From the NCBI GenBank assembly GCA_003168335.1, contig PMSM01000002.1, positions 248,001-312,000 of the forward strand: 64,000 bases of DNA, in the 5' to 3' direction. Source of the DNA: Blastocatellia bacterium (GTDB lineage: Bacteria > Acidobacteriota > Blastocatellia > Pyrinomonadales > Pyrinomonadaceae). The translations under genes were made by a program, and so were the position numbers. Shown piece by piece: positions 59,995-64,000 of the stretch. The notes under the pieces were generated by a model, which saw only the letters and a list, made by a program, of their open reading frames with translations, did no database searches and was not told the DNA's origin. Every line of letters begins with the position of its first letter. Position 1 is the stretch's first letter.

Positions 59995-60564
59995 ATGTCA
60001 CATAAACAGGTTCTATTACGGGAAGATATCGATAATCTGGGCGCCCGCGGTGAGATTGTGCGCGTCAAGGCGGGTTACGCGCGAAATTATTTGTTGCCAA
60101 GAAATCTCGCGGTCGAAGCCACTTCCAACAATCTCCGGCAGATTCAAGGTGAGCGCGCGGCGCTGGCAAAGCGCGAGGCGAAGGATCGCTCGTCGGCAGA
60201 ATTACAAGCCGCCGCATTGCGCAGCCTGGCGTTGAAGTTCGAACGAAGAATCGGCGAAGCCGGCGTGCTCTACGGTTCAGTGACGTCGATGGACATTGCC
60301 CACGCGTTGAAAGAGCAGGGCTATGAAATCGATCGCCGGCGCATAGTCTTACGCGAGCCTATCAAGCGATTCGGCAATTATGAGGTGCCCGTGCGTTTGC
60401 ACCGCGACGTGACGGTCGAATTGCCCGTGAGCGTTCTGGGCGAAGGCGGCGTTGAGATTAACATAGCGGCGCTGGATGAAGACGCCGGCGGCGAAGGTGC
60501 TGCAAAACAAGCGCCGGCGAGGGAAGCGACGGCGCCAGGCGAAGAATCCGCAACGGACGAATAA
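59995..60564 (+). CDS. rplI: Ribosomal protein L9
   Basis: A 189-residue L9: QVLLREDIDNLGARGEIVRVKAGYARNYLLPRNLA at the start (the L9 signature), a long connecting helix (ALRSLALKFERRI) and the C-terminal rRNA domain (LYGSVTSMDIAHALKEQGYEIDRRRI). The Ala/Glu-rich tail is an extension of about 40 residues. GGGGAG lies 10 bases before ATG. Confidence 0.95.
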   Translation: MSHKQVLLREDIDNLGARGEIVRVKAGYARNYLLPRNLAVEATSNNLRQIQGERAALAKREAKDRSSAELQAAALRSLALKFERRIGEAGVLYGSVTSMDIAHALKEQGYEIDRRRIVLREPIKRFGNYEVPVRLHRDVTVELPVSVLGEGGVEINIAALDEDAGGEGAAKQAPAREATAPGEESATDE

Positions 60565-60584
60565 CGTTAGAAGAACCGGTCAAC

Positions 60585-60695
60585 GAGCCTGCGCAGCAGG
60601 CGAAAGAGTTTAGCCCAGGGTGAAGCGAGCAAAGCGAGCGGAACCCTGGGTACAAACCGTTAAAGAATTCAAGCCCGCTTTAGCGGGCGACAGAC
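60585..60695. repeat. Composite repeat array after rplI
   Basis: GCCTGCGCAGCAGGC, then CCCAGGGTGAAGCGAGC followed by GCTCGC-like GAGCGGAACCCTGGG, then GCCCGCTTTAGCGGGC; three adjacent palindromes. It fills most of the 290 bp gap before the next gene. Confidence 0.85.
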
Positions 60696-60855
60696 GTAGT
60701 TGTTTATGAGTCTGTCGCTCGGAAAGGCGGGCATCTTTGATCCTATTTTCCTGGCTGCGGATATAACCCAAGGTGAAATTGGTAAACGTTCTCCAGGGAT
60801 AAGACTTTGTGCTATACGTTTTCGGTCCGAAAGACGAGCGCACGGAGGAATTGCA

Positions 60856-61047
60856 ATGGCGGCTTGGATCGTTATCTTGGGAATTGGAGGCTTTGTTATC
60901 TATGAGCTCGATAGTCTCATTGATAGTTTCACGGAGCTCAATGTGGGACGGGCTTGGCTGCGACTAAAGTTTGCACGGGATAACAAGCGATTAGTAAAAA
61001 CCCGCCACGCAAAGCGCCCGGCGCGAAGGAAACAGGTGAAAAATTAG
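60856..61047 (+). CDS. 63-residue membrane protein
   Basis: A short protein, MAAWIVILGIGGFVIYELDS then a basic tail KRPARRKQVKN. One membrane segment. GGAGG seven bases before the ATG at 60856 is a strong ribosome binding site, and the longer frame upstream has no support. It is located between rplI and dnaB. No family recognised. Confidence 0.62.
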   Translation: MAAWIVILGIGGFVIYELDSLIDSFTELNVGRAWLRLKFARDNKRLVKTRHAKRPARRKQVKN

Positions 61048-61266
61048 ATGTCATGGTTTCTCCACCATGTTGTTGAAGTTCCGTGCCGCATACAAATTAC
61101 TGCGCCGGGCGTAACTATTTCGGCGATCTCCTTCTTGGAGATAAAACCTAACGTGCGGTTCAGTAGTTAACGAGTTGCAGTTACCTTGTAGTATATTCCG
61201 CACTCCTACAAACTAAATCTTCGAGCGGATTCGCATTCGTTGCGATGAAATCTCAGTTCTTATTCA

Positions 61267-62694
61267 ATGGCAACGCCAAATCCCATTCGCGATCCGCTTC
61301 TAGAACGTCCTTTACCAAGCAGCCCTGACACTGAGCGCGCGATATTGGGTTCAATCCTCCTTGATAATTCGCTGATTGCCCAGGCCGTTGAGTTATTGAA
61401 GCCCGAGAACTTCTATGTACCATCGCACCGACGCATTTTCATGGCGATGATTGCTCTGTTCGAAAGGGGCTCGGAGATTGATCACGTTTTGATTGGTGAA
61501 GAACTGCGTCGGGACAACTCCCTTGAGTCTGCGGGAGGGATGCTCTTCCTAAGCAACTTGCCGTTCGGCCTTCCTCGTGTAACAAGTCTCGTTCAATACT
61601 CAAAAGTTGTTCGCGGGAAACATCTGATGCGCCAACTGGTCAAGGTCGCGAACAAGATCACCGCTGAGGCGTTGGAAGAAGAAGATGAACCGCAGCACAT
61701 TCTGGATCATGCCGAGCATGCGATTTTCGCGCTGGCCGACGAGCGCATTCGGCAGGGTTTCGAGCACATCAAGCACGCGGCGGAACGCGTGCTGGAAAAG
61801 GCCGAAGCCGTCGAGCATCGGGACATGGTGGTTACCGGCGTGGCTACCGGTTTTCGCGGGCTCGACGCGTTGACTTCGGGTTTCCAGAAGCAGGATCTCG
61901 TGGTAATCGCGGCGCGGCCTTCGATGGGCAAGACCAGCCTGGCGCTGACCTTGGCCCAGCACGCGGCGATTGAAGGTAAGGCGGTCGTCGGGATATTTTC
62001 GCTGGAAATGTCAGCGGAAGCGCTGGCGATGCGCATGCTTTGCTCGGAAGCCAGCGTGGACGCGCAAAAGTTCCGCAGCGGCTACCTCTCCAACGAAGAA
62101 TGGTCACGTCTGGGCAAGGCGCTGGGCAAACTTGCCGATGCGCGGATCTTTATTGATGATACCGCAGCGATATCGGTGCTTGAGATGCGCGCAAAAGCGC
62201 GGCGGCTGGCAACAGAACAGAAGCAGCTCGACATGATCGTGGTTGATTACCTGCAACTTATGTCCGGTTCGTCGAACCGTTTTGAGTCGCGGCAACAGGA
62301 AGTCTCGCAAATTTCGCGCGAGCTGAAAGCCCTGGCCAAAGAATTGAACATCCCGATGGTTGCGCTCTCACAATTATCGCGCGCGCCTGAGAACCGCACC
62401 GACCACCGGCCGCAGCTTGCTGACCTGCGCGAATCGGGTGCGATCGAACAGGACGCCGACGTGGTGGCGTTCATCTATCGTGAAGAGCAGTACCACAAGA
62501 GCGATGAGAACAAGAACATCGCCGAACTGATCGTGGCCAAGCAACGCAACGGCCCCACCGACACTGTCTATCTCGCGTTCCTGAATCAGTTCGCCAAATT
62601 TGCCGACCTTGATCGAGATGCGCTGGGCTCTTATCTCGCCAGGTTCGATCGTTCCAAGGGCTCGCCACGAATCGCCCGCGGTGATGAGTTCTAG
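61267..62694 (+). CDS. dnaB: Replicative DNA helicase
   Basis: A 475-residue hexameric helicase: the N-terminal domain (DTERAILGSILLDNSLI, FYVPSHRRIFMAM), then the RecA-like motor: Walker A RPSMGKTSLALTLA, ALEMSAEAL-type FSLEMSAEALAMRMLCSEA, MIVVDYLQLMSG (Walker B), ALSQLSRAPENRTDHRP and SGAIEQDADVVAFIYREEQY. No intein is present. Order rplI, dnaB, alr is conserved in many bacteria. Confidence 0.97.
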   Translation: MATPNPIRDPLLERPLPSSPDTERAILGSILLDNSLIAQAVELLKPENFYVPSHRRIFMAMIALFERGSEIDHVLIGEELRRDNSLESAGGMLFLSNLPFGLPRVTSLVQYSKVVRGKHLMRQLVKVANKITAEALEEEDEPQHILDHAEHAIFALADERIRQGFEHIKHAAERVLEKAEAVEHRDMVVTGVATGFRGLDALTSGFQKQDLVVIAARPSMGKTSLALTLAQHAAIEGKAVVGIFSLEMSAEALAMRMLCSEASVDAQKFRSGYLSNEEWSRLGKALGKLADARIFIDDTAAISVLEMRAKARRLATEQKQLDMIVVDYLQLMSGSSNRFESRQQEVSQISRELKALAKELNIPMVALSQLSRAPENRTDHRPQLADLRESGAIEQDADVVAFIYREEQYHKSDENKNIAELIVAKQRNGPTDTVYLAFLNQFAKFADLDRDALGSYLARFDRSKGSPRIARGDEF

Positions 62695-62720
62695 AATCTC
62701 CCCTATTACCAGTCAACAAA

Positions 62721-62779
62721 TTTGGAGTGCGGCGACTTGTCGCCGCTTTTAAAAGCGCTGACAAGTCAGCGCACTCCAC
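62721..62779. repeat. REPIN-like inverted repeat between dnaB and alr
   Basis: TTTGGAGTGCGGCGACTTGT (62721) and GACAAGTCAGCGCACTCCA (to 62779), hairpins GCGAC-TT-GTCGC and GCTGAC-AA-GTCAGC. Same family as 27108 and 38891. Confidence 0.88.
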
Positions 62780-62832
62780 ACCGGACGTTTCTGTTTGCAC
62801 CGATCTGTGATTGACTGTTACACAAATCAACG

Positions 62833-63984
62833 ATGACGATAACGGAAGACAACAACGCTCGCCGCCCAACCTGGGCCGAGATCGATCTTGATGCACTCGC
62901 GGAAAACCTGCGCGTGATTCGCGAGCGGGTTGGCCGCGAGGTAAAGGTCATGGCCGCCGTCAAAGCTGACGCCTACGGCCACGGCGCGGTGCCCTGCGCG
63001 CGGCGTTTGGAAGCGGAGGGCGTCGAATGGTTTGGCGTGGCTTTGCCCGAAGAGGGCATCGAGTTGAGACGGGTCGGAATCACCAAACCAATTCTTTGTC
63101 TCGGAGGATTTTGGGAAGGCCAGCAAAAGGCTTGCTTGCAGCAGAACCTGACGCCGGTTGTCTACCGTTTGGACATGATCGAATCGCTGGATCGCTTCGC
63201 GCGAGACGCGGGTGTCATCGCCGATGTTCACGTTAAGATCGATACCGGCATGGGGCGTTTGGGAGTGCGCGCCGATGACGTTTCACAATTCTGTGCGGCG
63301 CTGCAGGGTTTGCGTCACATCAGGGTTGATGGTTTGATGACGCATCTGGCTGCGGCCGACGATCCGGCGCAGGACGATTTCACGAAAGGCCAATTGGCGC
63401 GATTTGAACTGGCGGTCGAAATATTTCGTGAACGCGGCTTTGCGCCGAGTCATGTTCACGCGGCAAACTCGGCCGCCGCGTTTGCTTATCCAACAGCGCG
63501 CGGAGAAATGGTGCGACCCGGCGCCACTCTTTATGGTTTCAGTCGGGACGTCCTATCGCCGAACATTACGCCGCCGCGACTGCGACCGGTGATGTCTTTG
63601 CACTCGCGCATAATGCTTTTGAAAACGGTCGGCAAGCGAGAGAAGCTGGGTTACGGCTGCAGTTTTGAAACCTCGCGCGAAAGTTTGATTGCCACTATTC
63701 CAATCGGTTACGACGATGGTTACCGAAGGGCGTTGTCCAATCGCGGCCGCGTCATTGTAGGTGGAAAACTTGCGCCCGTAGTTGGCCGCATTTCGATGGA
63801 TCTGACGTTGATTGATGTCACGGACGTGCCGGGAGTTTCGCTGCGCGACCAGGTGACTTTGCTGGGGCGGCACGGCGCCCTGACGATCACTGCCGCAGAG
63901 GTTGCTGAACTTGCCGGAACGATCTCTTACGAGATCACCTGCGCGATTAGTAGTAGAGTTCCCAGAATTTATGCCAACGTGTAA
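62833..63984 (+). CDS. alr: Alanine racemase
   Basis: A 383-residue PLP racemase making D-alanine for peptidoglycan: AEIDLDALAENLRVIR, the Schiff-base lysine in VKADAYGHGAVP, HVKIDTGMGRLGV, PGATLYG, LGYGCSFETSRESLIATIPIGYDDGY with the catalytic tyrosine, and VVGRISMDLTLIDVTDV. It follows dnaB by 138 bp. Confidence 0.95.
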   Translation: MTITEDNNARRPTWAEIDLDALAENLRVIRERVGREVKVMAAVKADAYGHGAVPCARRLEAEGVEWFGVALPEEGIELRRVGITKPILCLGGFWEGQQKACLQQNLTPVVYRLDMIESLDRFARDAGVIADVHVKIDTGMGRLGVRADDVSQFCAALQGLRHIRVDGLMTHLAAADDPAQDDFTKGQLARFELAVEIFRERGFAPSHVHAANSAAAFAYPTARGEMVRPGATLYGFSRDVLSPNITPPRLRPVMSLHSRIMLLKTVGKREKLGYGCSFETSRESLIATIPIGYDDGYRRALSNRGRVIVGGKLAPVVGRISMDLTLIDVTDVPGVSLRDQVTLLGRHGALTITAAEVAELAGTISYEITCAISSRVPRIYANV

Positions 63985-64000
63985 AACCAGTCCTTCGTTT

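Noticed and set aside
60700-60855. Upstream extension of the 63-residue membrane protein
   Set aside because: The strong GGAGG site lies before the ATG at 60856, and the upstream residues come from the end of a repeat array.

Overview
This is a chromosomal window of about 57% G+C (estimated by eye) from a diderm, free-living heterotroph, most likely an Acidobacteriota of the Blastocatellia type. The lineage call is an inference. It rests on an Oar-like TonB receptor with an N-terminal carboxypeptidase-regulatory domain, a DUF1844 protein, a GAF protein with an acidobacterial-looking C-terminal domain, LPS-transport genes, several Tat-exported enzymes, and abundant palindromic intergenic repeats. 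There is no rRNA locus and no sign of a prophage.

Layout. (1) 1-10.6 kb: mostly minus-strand genes for envelope and accessory functions: a secreted protein cut by the left edge, MgtC, DUF2252, YegP-like DUF1508, an 877-residue TonB receptor, a B12-binding radical SAM enzyme, a PepSY-like protein and a GAF protein. (2) 10.8-14.7 kb: three exported proteins on the minus strand (serine hydrolase, small secreted protein, Tat-exported class V aminotransferase). (3) 14.9-25.9 kb: a split redox locus. A CstB-like persulfide dioxygenase/rhodanese follows a large molybdopterin oxidoreductase. Its likely electron-transfer partner, a four-cluster ferredoxin fused to NrfD, lies 5 kb upstream. Between them sit a compact DUF2283/small protein/ParE toxin-antitoxin/TIR-effector run and three lipoproteins. 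(4) 26-41.9 kb: methyltransferase, PilT ATPase, MazG, DUF1844, PhnP-like hydrolase, RibF, an SPFH protein with MVP-like N-terminal repeats, a GNAT/P450/CbrC cluster, GH25 lysozyme and RNase J. (5) 42.3-53.9 kb: SDR, UppP, RecJ, an LptC-LptA fusion, TrpB, TrpA, RecA, two small unknowns and a second ParE toxin-antitoxin pair. (6) 54-64 kb: amidohydrolase, then a housekeeping block ispE, tRNA-Gln, prs, rplY, pth, rpsF, rpsR, rplI, a 63-residue membrane protein, dnaB and alr.

The strongest unexplained signal is a dense set of bipartite inverted repeats that resemble REPINs (two REP hairpins in opposite orientation). They fill most intergenic spaces, roughly 28 elements of several families. Each has outer arms such as GTTTAGAG/CTCTAAAC, TTTGGAGTGC/GCACTCC or AGTGGCACAGAC/GTCTGTGCCACT, around short perfect hairpins. 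Some are nested inside each other. Several end within a few bases of start codons. One supplies a stop codon, one half acts as a rho-independent terminator, and two repeat-derived stretches appear to have been captured in frame inside protein genes (trpA and the molybdopterin oxidoreductase).

Gene starts were chosen from visible ribosome binding sites and family lengths, and several are GTG or TTG. All functional names come from recognising motifs by eye; no database search was run.
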